Below are positions 24,750 through 32,596 of a DNA stretch of 44,356 nucleotides, piece after piece (the stretch's first letter is position 1; each line of letters opens with the position of its first letter). Under the pieces are notes generated by a model. It ran no database searches. It was given only the letters and a program-made list of their open reading frames with translations, and was not told the origin of the DNA. Both the position numbers and the translations under genes were made by a program. This DNA is from Nitrospirota bacterium (GTDB taxonomy: Bacteria; Nitrospirota; Thermodesulfovibrionia; Thermodesulfovibrionales; JdFR-85): contig WGEZ01000098.1 of assembly GCA_015492515.1 (NCBI GenBank), positions 1 through 44,356 on the forward strand, written 5' to 3'.

Positions 24750-26231
24750 ATGATGCCGTCCAGAGACTCGTCCTTCAGGGGGCTTCCTCCCCGGAAACGA
24801 TTCACCCTCACGCTGCTGCTCATATACGCCGTCTCCCTCCCCGTGATATCCGGCATATCCTACTATATCCTGAGAGACAGCGCAGTCAGGGACGCCTACA
24901 GGACGGCGAGGCTGTACCTCTCCACCATCGAGGCGGCAAGGCATTATGTGGGCACGGAGCTGAGGCCTGTGCTCTATGAAGAACTCCCCGAGAGGTTCAT
25001 AGTGGAGGGGATGTCGAGGTCTTACATCGCGAGAAAGATCGCGAAGAAGGTGCTGGAAGAGCTGCCGGGATACCGGTACAAGAACGCCTCTTTGAATCCG
25101 AGAAACCCTCAGAGTGCTGCAGATGATTTCGAGAGGGATATAATCGAGAGGTTCAAGGAGTCGAAGCAGAGGGAGTGGAGGGGGGTCAGGTCCGATGATG
25201 GACGCCAGTACTATGTGATTGCCCTTCCTGGCAAGCCCGTCAAGGAGAGCTGCCTCCGCTGTCACGGAGACCCGGAGACGGCCCCAAGAGAGATCGTTGA
25301 ACGATACGGCACCAAGGCGGGCTTCTACATGAAGGTCGGTGATATAGTGGATGCTCTCTTCGTCTACACCCCGATAAACGTCCCCCTCAAGAGAGCGAGA
25401 GATACGGTGATGGTGTTTATTGGTATGTACACCGTCTTCTTTGCGTTTATCTTCGTCGTGATCGACAGGAGGTTCCGCTGGTTCTACCAGAGGATCGAGT
25501 CCGACAAGAAGGAGATAGAGGAGTTCAACAGGGAGATCCTCAACCTGAACCAGGAGATGGAGGCCATCGTGGCGGAGAGGACGACGGGGATGATCGGCCT
25601 GAGGGTCGCCGACCGCATCAGGAACCCCCTCACGATCATCGGCGGGCTCTGCAACCGCCTCCTGAGGAAGGAGCTGGATGAAGAGACCCGCGAGAAGATC
25701 AGCAGCATCCTCCTGGAATGCAGAAAGATGGAGGAGATGATCGAGGAGTTCGACGCGCTCGTCAAGACCAAGCGGTTCCTCTTCAAACGTGTCGATCTCA
25801 ACGAGATCATCCTCTCCGTCGTCCGGCCCCTGGAGAAGGAGATCAGGGAACGGGGGATCGAACTCACCCTCCGGCTTCAGGACAAACCCCTTCTGATGAA
25901 CGCCAACAGGCAGCTTCTGAAGATCGCCGTCGGACACCTCCTGAGCAACGCCATCGACGCCTCATCCCCCGGAGACAGGATAAGCATCGTCACAGCCGCC
26001 GAGGATGACAGGATCGTCCTGGAGATCAGCGATACCGGGGTCGGCATATCCGAGGAGGACCTGCCCAGGATATTCAACCCCTTCTTCAGCACCAAGGAAC
26101 GTATCGGGATGGGGCTGCCCCTCGTGAAACAGGTGGTGGACGAGCACCTCGGTGAGATAACCGTTGAGAGTGAACTATACAAGGGCACTACCTTCCGTAT
26201 AACCTTTCCCCGCTACTGGATCGGGGAGTAG
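24750..26231 (+). CDS. Membrane heme-c sensor (DUF3365/Tll0287-like) with kinase domain lacking the phospho-accepting His
   Basis: 493 residues. Membrane span about 17-42; periplasmic DUF3365/Tll0287-like domain (about 45-215) with a heme-c attachment site CLRCHGDP (C168, C171, H172); second span about 220-245; coiled coil; then a HisKA-like helix and a HATPase domain (LLSNAIDASS, DTGVGISEEDLPRIFNPFFSTKE, MGLPLVKQVV). Where kinases have A-H-E-I-R-N-P, this protein reads A-D-R-I-R-N-P with Asp at residue 288, so it cannot autophosphorylate in the usual way. It may bind ATP and modulate, or transphosphorylate within, the next sensor. The gene follows pheS closely and begins the sensor-sensor-regulator set. 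Heme sensing of redox state or gas is an inference. Confidence 0.88.
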   Translation: MMPSRDSSFRGLPPRKRFTLTLLLIYAVSLPVISGISYYILRDSAVRDAYRTARLYLSTIEAARHYVGTELRPVLYEELPERFIVEGMSRSYIARKIAKKVLEELPGYRYKNASLNPRNPQSAADDFERDIIERFKESKQREWRGVRSDDGRQYYVIALPGKPVKESCLRCHGDPETAPREIVERYGTKAGFYMKVGDIVDALFVYTPINVPLKRARDTVMVFIGMYTVFFAFIFVVIDRRFRWFYQRIESDKKEIEEFNREILNLNQEMEAIVAERTTGMIGLRVADRIRNPLTIIGGLCNRLLRKELDEETREKISSILLECRKMEEMIEEFDALVKTKRFLFKRVDLNEIILSVVRPLEKEIRERGIELTLRLQDKPLLMNANRQLLKIAVGHLLSNAIDASSPGDRISIVTAAEDDRIVLEISDTGVGISEEDLPRIFNPFFSTKERIGMGLPLVKQVVDEHLGEITVESELYKGTTFRITFPRYWIGE

Positions 26232-26356
26232 AGCGGGCAGGCAGGGACGCCAGGGTGTATTCTTTCCGGTCTTTTGCTGTAAAATAATACTGTGGCTCCG
26301 GACCCTTCATCCCGTATGTGAGGGCGGCGAAGAGATGGAGCGGGACCGGATGTGAC

Positions 26357-28339
26357 ATGCCTATGAGGCGGTTCACCATGAAGCCGCATATCAAGATAAA
26401 GCCCCTGAGAGATCTGACCCTCACCACGAAGTTCCTCTTCGGGATAGGGATAATCATCATCTTCTTCTGGTTCATCTTCAACATCCTCATCTATCTGAAC
26501 CTCAAGGACAACAGCATCCAGCAGACGAGGGAGAAGACGGAGATGCTCTTCTCCCATATCCAGGCGACCGTCGAGTACATCAGAAAGCAGCTCAGACCGA
26601 AGCTCTTCCATATCCTTCCGGGAGACGTCTTTGTTCCGGAGGCGATGTCGGTCTCCTTCATGAACAAGGAGATAATGTCCGAGTTCAAGAAGGGCTTCCC
26701 GGACTTCGAGTACCGGAGGGTCGCGATCAATCCCATGAATCCAGAGAACAGACCCAACGAGGTGGAGCTCGAGTATATCGCCAAGTTCAGGGAAGGGAAG
26801 ATCGATACCATCAAGGGGGTGGTCGAGCGGGGGGGTAAGAAGTACTTCCTCCACGCAAGACCGATAGTGGTGGAGGCCGAGTGCCTCTCCTGCCACGGTG
26901 ATCCCACGAAGGCGCCGGTGACGCTCGTGAACATGTACGGTGACAGGGGGGGGTTCAACAGAAAAGCGGGGGAGATAATCGGCGTGGAGTCGATAACCAT
27001 CCCCGTGGACGAGACGTTTTATCAGATAAAGGGGCTGGTCTTCTCCATGTTTCTCTCCGGGATCGTGGGTGTCTTCTTCCTCTTCGCCGCCGTCAACTAC
27101 TACATTAGCATCGTCGCCATAAGGCCCATAAAGAGCGTCAGCGGTTTCTTCAAGTCCGTCGTCGAGGGGAAGAAGGACCTGGAGACGCGCTTCATGGTGA
27201 GGAGCAAGGACGAGATCGGTGAGCTCGCCGAGTCCTTCAACCAGATGATGGAGTACCTGAAGAACTCGCAGGAGCAGCTCAGGAACTCGGAGAAGAAGTA
27301 CAGGAGGATCTTCGAGGGATCGAAGGACACCATCCTCGTGGCCGACTGTGAGGGGTTCATCCAGGACATCAACCAGTCGGGCCTGGAGCTCTTCGGCTGC
27401 AAGGACAGGTCGAGGCTTATCAACGAAAGGACCCTGTACGACCTGTTCACGGAGAAGAACCACTACGCCGAATTCCTGAAAAAGATGGAGGGGAACGGCT
27501 ATGTGAGGGAGTACGAGACGCAGCTGAAGGGTGTCGACGGGAGGGTGGTGGACGTCCTCATAACGGCGAACTTCCGGAGGGACGAGGACAACAGGATATG
27601 CGGGTACGAGGCGATCATCAAGGACATAACGGAATGGAAGAGGGTGCAGGAGCAGCTGAAGGAGGCGGACAGGCTCACATCGATAGGCCAGCTCGCCGCC
27701 GGCCTCGCCCATGAGATAAACAACCCCCTCGGTATCATCATGGGCTACACGGGGATACTGCTGAAGGAGGTCGGTGAGGACAGCCCCATCAGGCCTGACC
27801 TCGAGGTGATAAACCGGAACACCGAGGCCTGCAAGAGGATCGTCGAGGACCTGCTGAAGTTCTCCCGGAGGACGGAGACGAGGCCGGAGCCCCACGACAT
27901 AAACAGCCTGATCGAGGAATGCCTCGAGCTCTTCTCCTACAGGTTCGATGAAAAGGGCATCGGGGTCGAGAGGCGGTACGATGAAGGCATGCCGGAGATC
28001 ATGGTGGACGCCGAAAAGATGAGGCAGGTGCTCATAAACATACTGATGAACGCCTATCAGGCGGTGGATGCCGGAGGGTCGATCGCTGTCGAGACCGCTG
28101 TGGAGAAGGAGGACGGAAGGGTCGTAGTATCGATCAGCGACAACGGCTGCGGCATCCCGGAGGAGATAAAGGGCCGTGTCTTCGAGCCCTTCTTCACCAC
28201 CAAGGAACCGGGAGAGGGGACGGGGCTCGGCCTCTCGGTCAGCTACGGGATCGTGAAGGAGCACGGCGGAGAGATCACGGTGGAATCCACGGAGGGCAGG
28301 GGCAGCACCTTCTCGATCCATCTGCCCCTGAGGGCCTGA
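26357..28339 (+). CDS. Heme-c sensor histidine kinase (DUF3365-HAMP-PAS-HisKA-HATPase)
   Basis: About 660 residues. A first span is near 20-45, then a periplasmic DUF3365-like domain with heme-c motif CLSCHGDP (C176, C179, H180), a second span about 225-250, HAMP, PAS (about 310-430), and a HisKA domain with H452 in LAHEINNPLGI. The HATPase domain has [33 protein letters not shown] and GTGLGLSVSYG. All catalytic motifs are intact, unlike the preceding sensor, with which it shares the periplasmic domain. The start is uncertain: ATG 26357, ATG 26363, ATG 26378 and GTG 26318 are in frame and none has a strong ribosome site. The regulator gene follows after 4 nt and is the obvious phosphorylation partner. 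Confidence 0.91.
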   Translation: MPMRRFTMKPHIKIKPLRDLTLTTKFLFGIGIIIIFFWFIFNILIYLNLKDNSIQQTREKTEMLFSHIQATVEYIRKQLRPKLFHILPGDVFVPEAMSVSFMNKEIMSEFKKGFPDFEYRRVAINPMNPENRPNEVELEYIAKFREGKIDTIKGVVERGGKKYFLHARPIVVEAECLSCHGDPTKAPVTLVNMYGDRGGFNRKAGEIIGVESITIPVDETFYQIKGLVFSMFLSGIVGVFFLFAAVNYYISIVAIRPIKSVSGFFKSVVEGKKDLETRFMVRSKDEIGELAESFNQMMEYLKNSQEQLRNSEKKYRRIFEGSKDTILVADCEGFIQDINQSGLELFGCKDRSRLINERTLYDLFTEKNHYAEFLKKMEGNGYVREYETQLKGVDGRVVDVLITANFRRDEDNRICGYEAIIKDITEWKRVQEQLKEADRLTSIGQLAAGLAHEINNPLGIIMGYTGILLKEVGEDSPIRPDLEVINRNTEACKRIVEDLLKFSRRTETRPEPHDINSLIEECLELFSYRFDEKGIGVERRYDEGMPEIMVDAEKMRQVLINILMNAYQAVDAGGSIAVETAVEKEDGRVVVSISDNGCGIPEEIKGRVFEPFFTTKEPGEGTGLGLSVSYGIVKEHGGEITVESTEGRGSTFSIHLPLRA

Positions 28340-28343
28340 GCTT

Positions 28344-29759
28344 ATGAACACCGGAGAGAAGATACTCATCGTCGACGACAAGAAGGACATGGTCTCCTTC
28401 CTGAAGAGGCTCGTCTCCTCGGAGCTGGGTATGGCTGTGAAGGGGGCGACCTCAGGCGAGGAGGCCCTCAAGGAGCTCTCCCAGAACAGCGTCGATGTGG
28501 CCGTACTGGACGTCAAGATGCCGGGACAGGACGGGATCAGCCTCCTGAAGGAGATGAAGGCCTTGGACAGGGACCTGGCGGTGATCATCCTGACCGGATA
28601 CGGCACCGTGGAGATGGCCGTGGAGGCCCTCAAGCTCGGTGCATACGACTTCCTCACCAAGCCTGTGAACAACGAGAGGCTCATCCACACCATAAAAAGG
28701 GCGCTCGAGTACAGGAGGGTGGTGAGGGAGAAGACCCTCCTGGAGGAGAAGATAAAGTACGCCCTCCTGAAGAGGGAACTGATCGGCGAGAGTCCGGCCA
28801 TGAAGGAGCTCCTCGACGACATCAGGGCCGTTGCCGAGACGGAGGAGACGGTCCTCATAACCGGTGAGACGGGCACGGGCAAGGAGCTCGCCGCGAGGAC
28901 GATACACAGGCTGAGCAGGAGGCAGAAGGGTCCCTTCATCGCCGTCAACTGCCCCGCGATACCCGAGTCGATCCTGGAGAGCGAACTCTTCGGATACAAG
29001 AAGGGCGCCTTCACATCGGCCACGAGCGACAAGAAGGGGCTCTTCGAGGCCGCTGACGGCGGCACCATCTTCCTTGACGAGATAGGCGACATCCCCCTCG
29101 CCGTACAGACCAAACTCCTGAGGGTCCTCCAGGAGAAGGAGTTCAAGCCCCTCGGTGACACCGAGAGCGTCAGGGTGGATGTGCGGGTCATAGCGTCGAC
29201 CAATCAGGACCTGGAGAGGAAGATCGAGGAAGGGCAGTTCAGGGACGATCTCTACTACAGGCTGAACGTGATCACCGTCAGGATGCCCTCCCTTAACGAG
29301 CGTCTCGAGGACATCCCCCTCCTGGCCGAACACTTCCTGAGGGAGTATTCGATCGAGTACGGGAAGGATCACATAACGGGGTTCTCTGATGACGCCCTCT
29401 CCTACCTCACCAGCAGGAACTGGAAGGGCAACGTCAGGGAGCTCCAGAACACCATAAAGCGGGCGGTCATCTTCTCCAAGGACCCCGTGATAGAGGCATC
29501 CACCCTCGAGAGCCCGACGAGGGCACCAGCCCCGAGCGACGACCTCTTCAGCCACTTCCTCTCACTGGACTACAAGACGGCGAGGAGCAAGGCCCTCGAA
29601 CACTTCACCGTCAGCTACATCAAGAACCTCCTGGAGAAGACGGGTGGAAACGTCACCCATGCCGCGCGGATGGCGGGGATAGAGAGGCAGTCCTTACAGC
29701 ACCTCCTGAGGAAGTACAACATCGAACCCCGGGAGTTCAAAGAAAACGGCGCTCCCTGA
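28344..29759 (+). CDS. NtrC-family sigma-54-dependent response regulator
   Basis: 471 residues: a receiver domain with phospho-acceptor D56 (VLDVKMPGQDG) and switch Lys (LTKPVN); an AAA+ domain with Walker A GETGTGKE (174-181), the sigma-54 contact loop reading GAFTSA (221-226; consensus GAFTGA), Walker B FLDEIGD and arginine fingers in the FRDDLYYRLNV region; and a Fis-type helix-turn-helix (NVTHAARMAGIERQSLQHLLRKYNI). It activates sigma-54 RNA polymerase from distant sites. Two sensors lie directly upstream. The first intergenic region downstream has paired dyads and a sigma-54 promoter, which makes the transporter genes its likely targets. Confidence 0.95.
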   Translation: MNTGEKILIVDDKKDMVSFLKRLVSSELGMAVKGATSGEEALKELSQNSVDVAVLDVKMPGQDGISLLKEMKALDRDLAVIILTGYGTVEMAVEALKLGAYDFLTKPVNNERLIHTIKRALEYRRVVREKTLLEEKIKYALLKRELIGESPAMKELLDDIRAVAETEETVLITGETGTGKELAARTIHRLSRRQKGPFIAVNCPAIPESILESELFGYKKGAFTSATSDKKGLFEAADGGTIFLDEIGDIPLAVQTKLLRVLQEKEFKPLGDTESVRVDVRVIASTNQDLERKIEEGQFRDDLYYRLNVITVRMPSLNERLEDIPLLAEHFLREYSIEYGKDHITGFSDDALSYLTSRNWKGNVRELQNTIKRAVIFSKDPVIEASTLESPTRAPAPSDDLFSHFLSLDYKTARSKALEHFTVSYIKNLLEKTGGNVTHAARMAGIERQSLQHLLRKYNIEPREFKENGAP

Positions 29760-29791
29760 AACCGGACGGGAGACGGCGGCCTCCCTTCACC

Positions 29792-29832
29792 GGTGCAAAA
29801 AGAGCTTTGCAGTGCAATAGAAATTTTGCACC
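29792..29832 (+). promoter_or_regulatory. Tandem dyad enhancer sites, probable regulator-binding UAS
   Basis: Two 18-bp dyads lie side by side: TGCAAA-N6-TTTGCA (29794-29811) and TGCAAT-N6-TTTGCA (29813-29830). The whole block is also one large perfect-armed palindrome, GGTGCAAAA...TTTTGCACC, centred on 29812, with an inner TTGCA-G-TGCAA. The layout resembles NtrC-type enhancer pairs and lies about 105-125 bp upstream of the sigma-54 promoter. Confidence 0.75.
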
Positions 29833-29917
29833 TTTCGGTCCCTTCAGCCTTCACCTCCCCTGACCCTGATCCTTAAAATTCAACCACTTCTGCTCAGGGA
29901 GCATCCAGCGTCTCAGC

Positions 29918-29933
29918 TGGCATAATGATTGCT
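29918..29933 (+). promoter_or_regulatory. Sigma-54 (-24/-12) promoter
   Basis: TGGCATAATGATTGCT matches the consensus TGGCACG-N4-TTGCW with correct GG to GC spacing. The predicted transcription start is near 29945, upstream of the leader ORF and the transporter genes. A sigma-54 activator gene ends 158 bp upstream. Confidence 0.85.
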
Positions 29934-30002
29934 CTTAAATCCACTCGATCCGGTTTGCTTCACATCCGTTCATGCCACGCACATACGGGGAGGAGGTGAT
30001 AG

Positions 30003-30029
30003 ATGGAGAAAGTCTGCAAGGGGGAGTAG
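30003..30029 (+). CDS. Candidate 8-codon leader peptide (MEKVCKGE)
   Basis: ATG followed by seven sense codons and TAG, with a perfect AGGAGG (29991-29996) exactly 6 nt upstream. It lies between the sigma-54 promoter and the first structural gene. It could be a regulatory leader or a vestigial start. An overlapping 22-codon frame from ATG 29972 has no ribosome site. The strong ribosome site is the only evidence for translation. Confidence 0.4.
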   Translation: MEKVCKGE

Positions 30030-30064
30030 ATCTTTGTTAATCTTTACCAAGAGGAGGTAGAAAG

Positions 30065-30256
30065 ATGGAGGAGGAAAGAAAGGCTGCAGCAGGTACGGGT
30101 TCCCTGACCGGTGAGGCCCTCGAGGCGGAAGACGTACTTGCCGGGGCGGAGCCATGGGAGCCGATCGAGACGAAACTGGTTCTCTGGTCCTTTGTTATAG
30201 CGATCATCGCGCTGGTAATCGGTCTGTTCGTCGTGCCGACCTCGGTCCTGCACTGA
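30065..30256 (+). CDS. Small single-span membrane protein next to the YeiH-family transporter
   Basis: 63 residues: an acidic cytoplasmic N-terminus (about 1-35, ending in PWEPIETK) and one membrane span (LVLWSFVIAIIALVIGLFVV, about 38-57). ATG with AGAGGAGGTAGAAAG upstream. It is the first gene after the sigma-54 promoter and probably co-transcribed with the next two. Possibly an accessory subunit of the transporter. No named family recognised. Confidence 0.75.
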   Translation: MEEERKAAAGTGSLTGEALEAEDVLAGAEPWEPIETKLVLWSFVIAIIALVIGLFVVPTSVLH

Positions 30257-30266
30257 GGATACACCC

Positions 30267-30509
30267 GTGGAACTGGTGATCAGACATAACGGCAGAGACT
30301 GGGTGGTTGAGGGTGACGGTCTGAGCCTCTCGGCCCCGACCCTTGAGGAGCTCGACCGGAAGGTGGGCACGACCATGAGGGAGAAGGGGTTGATTAAGGA
30401 GGGGGAGAAGACGGAGGTCTTCATGGCCTTCGACAACTCGACCATCCCGGAGTGGATCCGTCAGTATGCCCAGCACTACTTCAACAGGATCCTTGTGGTG
30501 CAGGGTTAG
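30267..30509 (+). CDS. 80-aa soluble protein, DUF5395-like
   Basis: Starts at GTG, 10 nt after the preceding stop, with GAGGA upstream. The sequence (VIRHNGRDWVVEGDGLSL, TLEELDRKV, VFMAFDNSTIPEWIRQYAQHYFNRILVV) resembles what I recall as DUF5395; I am not certain of the number. It has no signal peptide or membrane span, so it is cytoplasmic. The invariant-looking DNSTIPEWIRQYAQHYFNR block suggests a binding surface. Its position directly before a YeiH-type transporter suggests a regulatory or accessory part of that system. Confidence 0.75.
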   Translation: MELVIRHNGRDWVVEGDGLSLSAPTLEELDRKVGTTMREKGLIKEGEKTEVFMAFDNSTIPEWIRQYAQHYFNRILVVQG

Positions 30510-30576
30510 GACGGGGTTCGGCATCGTGATCGAGGTGTATCAAAGAGTTCCGAACATAACAAAGGGAGGTTAATTG

Positions 30577-32172
30577 ATGACAGAGAGAAAATGGTATACA
30601 GGGATGACCACCCAGGAAGACTGGTGGGCTGTCTGGCTGGGTGTCGGTTTCTTCTTCCTGTCTCTATTTAACATCGCAGGGATCGACCTCGTGGGCTGGA
30701 TCACCTACCCGACTAAGTGGGTGTTCAGTGTGCCAGAGGGCGGTAAGGGTGCCGTCGGGCACGCGTTTTATGCCCTCGGCAAGAAGTACAGCGTGACCGC
30801 CAAGGGCTTCTACAAGGGCCTCGGCTGGTGGAGCGTGCTCTGGACCTATGTGGTCTTCACCATCGCCACCTGTATCGGTGCGGCCTTCATGAAGTGGGAC
30901 CTCAAGAGGTTCTTCGTGGGCTGGACGCTCATCTACTTCATGACCATCGCCACCTGGTTCATCGGCCACCACGCATTCATCGCCGCCAACAAGACCAACA
31001 TGCACAAGTACGGGCTGAGCTTCGCCCTCTCCCTCGGTGGAGGCGGTTCGTTCATCCTGGCACTGATCATCGGACTGATCATCGGGAACTTCTTCAAGGG
31101 GTTTGCGAACTACCTGAGTGTGGCGGCAAAGCCTGAGTGGTACATCAAGACCGCCATCGTCACCCTCGGTGTGAAGCTCGGTTACCTGCCCATAAAGCTG
31201 GCCGGCATGTCCCAGAAGCTGGGCAAGAAGGCGGCGGAGCTGACCTTCGAGATGTTCTTCGCGGGCGCCATGGCCACCATCGTGGCGTACATGGTCTTCT
31301 GGCCCGGTGTGTACATCATCTCGAGGCTGATATTCAAGCTGCCCCGCAAGACAGCGGCCGTCCTCGGTTCCGGCATCTCCATCTGCGGCGTCTCTGCTGC
31401 TGTTGCTACAGGTGGCGCTGTTAAGGCCAAGCCTGTTGTATCCATCATGGTCGCTGCTCTTGTCGTTGTATGGGCGGTTATCGAGATGATCATCCTGCCC
31501 GGGTTCTTCACCCATGTGTGGCCCAAGACGGATGATCCCCTTGTGGCCGCCGCCGCAATGGGTTTGGCCGTCAAGACGGACGGCGCGGACGCTGCTGCAG
31601 GCGCCATGATGGACGAGTTCATGCGCACCAAGATAGAGGTGGATACCAACGGTGCGGTGAAGTGGCCTGAGGGTATCATCACCGCCGGTGCAGTCATGAC
31701 CAAGGTCTGGATCGACATGTTCATCGGTGTCTGGGCCTTCGTGCTCGCAATGGTATGGGTCTACCGGATAGAACGACGGCCGGGAGAGAGGGTGCCCGCC
31801 TCAGAGGTCTGGCACAGGTTCCCGAAGTTCGTCATCGGCTACTTCTTCTGCTGGTTCTTCCTCCTCGCCCTGTACTTCGGTCCCGGCAAGGCCGGCGCGC
31901 CTGAGGCAAAGGCCTTCCTCAAGTCCGTCAAGGCCGGTGCGGTGCCTGTAGAGAAGGGTATGCGGAAGCTCTTCTTCATGCTCACCTTCATGAGCCTCGG
32001 GATAATAACGGACTTCAAGAAGCTGAAAGAGGCCCAGTTCGGAAAGATGGTATGGGTCTACTTCGTGGCCCTCTTCCTGTTCATCATCCCCATGGCCATA
32101 ATCATCGCCTACCTCTTCCACCACGGGATGCAGATACCGAACATAGCCGAGTACGTGAAGCCCGGTGCATAG
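30577..32172 (+). CDS. YeiH-family putative sulfate/anion transporter
   Basis: 531 residues, very hydrophobic, with about ten or more membrane spans. The central motif GSGISICGVSAAVATGGAVKAKP is characteristic of the UPF0324/YeiH family (Cons_hypoth698), often labelled a putative sulfate exporter. The protein is longer than typical YeiH (about 350 residues) through an N-terminal addition and inserted hydrophilic parts (about 330-380 and 405-470). ATG 30577 has GGGAGG 7 nt upstream; a TTG at 30574 is less likely. Its position before the sulfate reduction operon supports transport of sulfate, sulfite or a related anion, but direction and substrate are unproven. Transcription from the sigma-54 promoter is likely and ends at 32186-32216. 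Confidence 0.88.
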   Translation: MTERKWYTGMTTQEDWWAVWLGVGFFFLSLFNIAGIDLVGWITYPTKWVFSVPEGGKGAVGHAFYALGKKYSVTAKGFYKGLGWWSVLWTYVVFTIATCIGAAFMKWDLKRFFVGWTLIYFMTIATWFIGHHAFIAANKTNMHKYGLSFALSLGGGGSFILALIIGLIIGNFFKGFANYLSVAAKPEWYIKTAIVTLGVKLGYLPIKLAGMSQKLGKKAAELTFEMFFAGAMATIVAYMVFWPGVYIISRLIFKLPRKTAAVLGSGISICGVSAAVATGGAVKAKPVVSIMVAALVVVWAVIEMIILPGFFTHVWPKTDDPLVAAAAMGLAVKTDGADAAAGAMMDEFMRTKIEVDTNGAVKWPEGIITAGAVMTKVWIDMFIGVWAFVLAMVWVYRIERRPGERVPASEVWHRFPKFVIGYFFCWFFLLALYFGPGKAGAPEAKAFLKSVKAGAVPVEKGMRKLFFMLTFMSLGIITDFKKLKEAQFGKMVWVYFVALFLFIIPMAIIIAYLFHHGMQIPNIAEYVKPGA

Positions 32173-32185
32173 AGAGAGCTCGATG

Positions 32186-32216
32186 AAGCGGGGCCGGTAC
32201 CGGCCCCGCTTTTTTT
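32186..32216 (+). terminator. Strong rho-independent terminator
   Basis: A 10-bp GC-rich stem (AAGCGGGGCC / GGCCCCGCTT) with loop GGTACC is followed by a T run. It is 14 nt after the transporter stop and closes the sigma-54 transcription unit. Confidence 0.95.
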
Positions 32217-32237
32217 CCAGCACTCCCCCCTCTGAGG

Positions 32238-32266
32238 TTGACAACCGGCCCGAAAGATGATAATAT
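32238..32266 (+). promoter_or_regulatory. Sigma-70-type promoter for the 61-aa gene
   Basis: A perfect TTGACA (32238-32243) and TAATAT (32261-32266) are separated by 17 nt, about 47 nt before the ATG. Confidence 0.85.
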
Positions 32267-32312
32267 TGAATTAGAGGGTAGTGAAACCTATCATAAAAAG
32301 GAGGGGTGAGAG

Positions 32313-32498
32313 ATGGCGGAGAAACCGGAGATAACCGAGTCAACGGCCACACAGTTCGTTCTGGTGAGGGACAAGGCTGGAAAGGAGTTCGTTTGCAGGC
32401 TGACGGACCTGAAGGACCCGTCGAGTCTCACGGAAGAGGAGAAGAAGCGCTGCTATGAGAACGCGGAAGAGGCGATGAAAGAGATCGAGGGCTTTTAG
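32313..32498 (+). CDS. Small acidic protein (61 aa), unknown function
   Basis: A short soluble protein (ESTATQFVLVRDKAGKEFVCRL, LTEEEKKRCYENAEEAMKEI). It has a beta-hairpin-like first half, a charged amphipathic helix at the end and two cysteines (28 and about 48). ATG with AAAAGGAGGGG upstream. It has a private consensus promoter and a private strong terminator, so it is a monocistronic, probably well expressed gene between the transporter unit and the sulfate operon. Family not recognised. Confidence 0.82.
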   Translation: MAEKPEITESTATQFVLVRDKAGKEFVCRLTDLKDPSSLTEEEKKRCYENAEEAMKEIEGF

Positions 32499-32533
32499 GA
32501 CTGTAAAACAGAGCGCCTCTTGTGCCAAGCCAT

Positions 32534-32571
32534 GATCTATGGGAACATCCGTTCCCATAGGTCTTTTTTTA
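32534..32571 (+). terminator. Strong rho-independent terminator of the 61-aa gene
   Basis: A 13-bp stem (GATCTATGGGAAC / GTTCCCATAGGTC, one G-U) with loop ATCC is followed by seven T residues. Confidence 0.95.
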
Positions 32572-32596
32572 TCATCCGAGCACATCGGGAGAATAT

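Noticed and set aside
26213-29203. A 996-codon open frame on the minus strand
   Set aside because: It is antisense to two sensor genes and the regulator gene, all with clear domains. It has low-complexity composition and arises from high GC at third codon positions.
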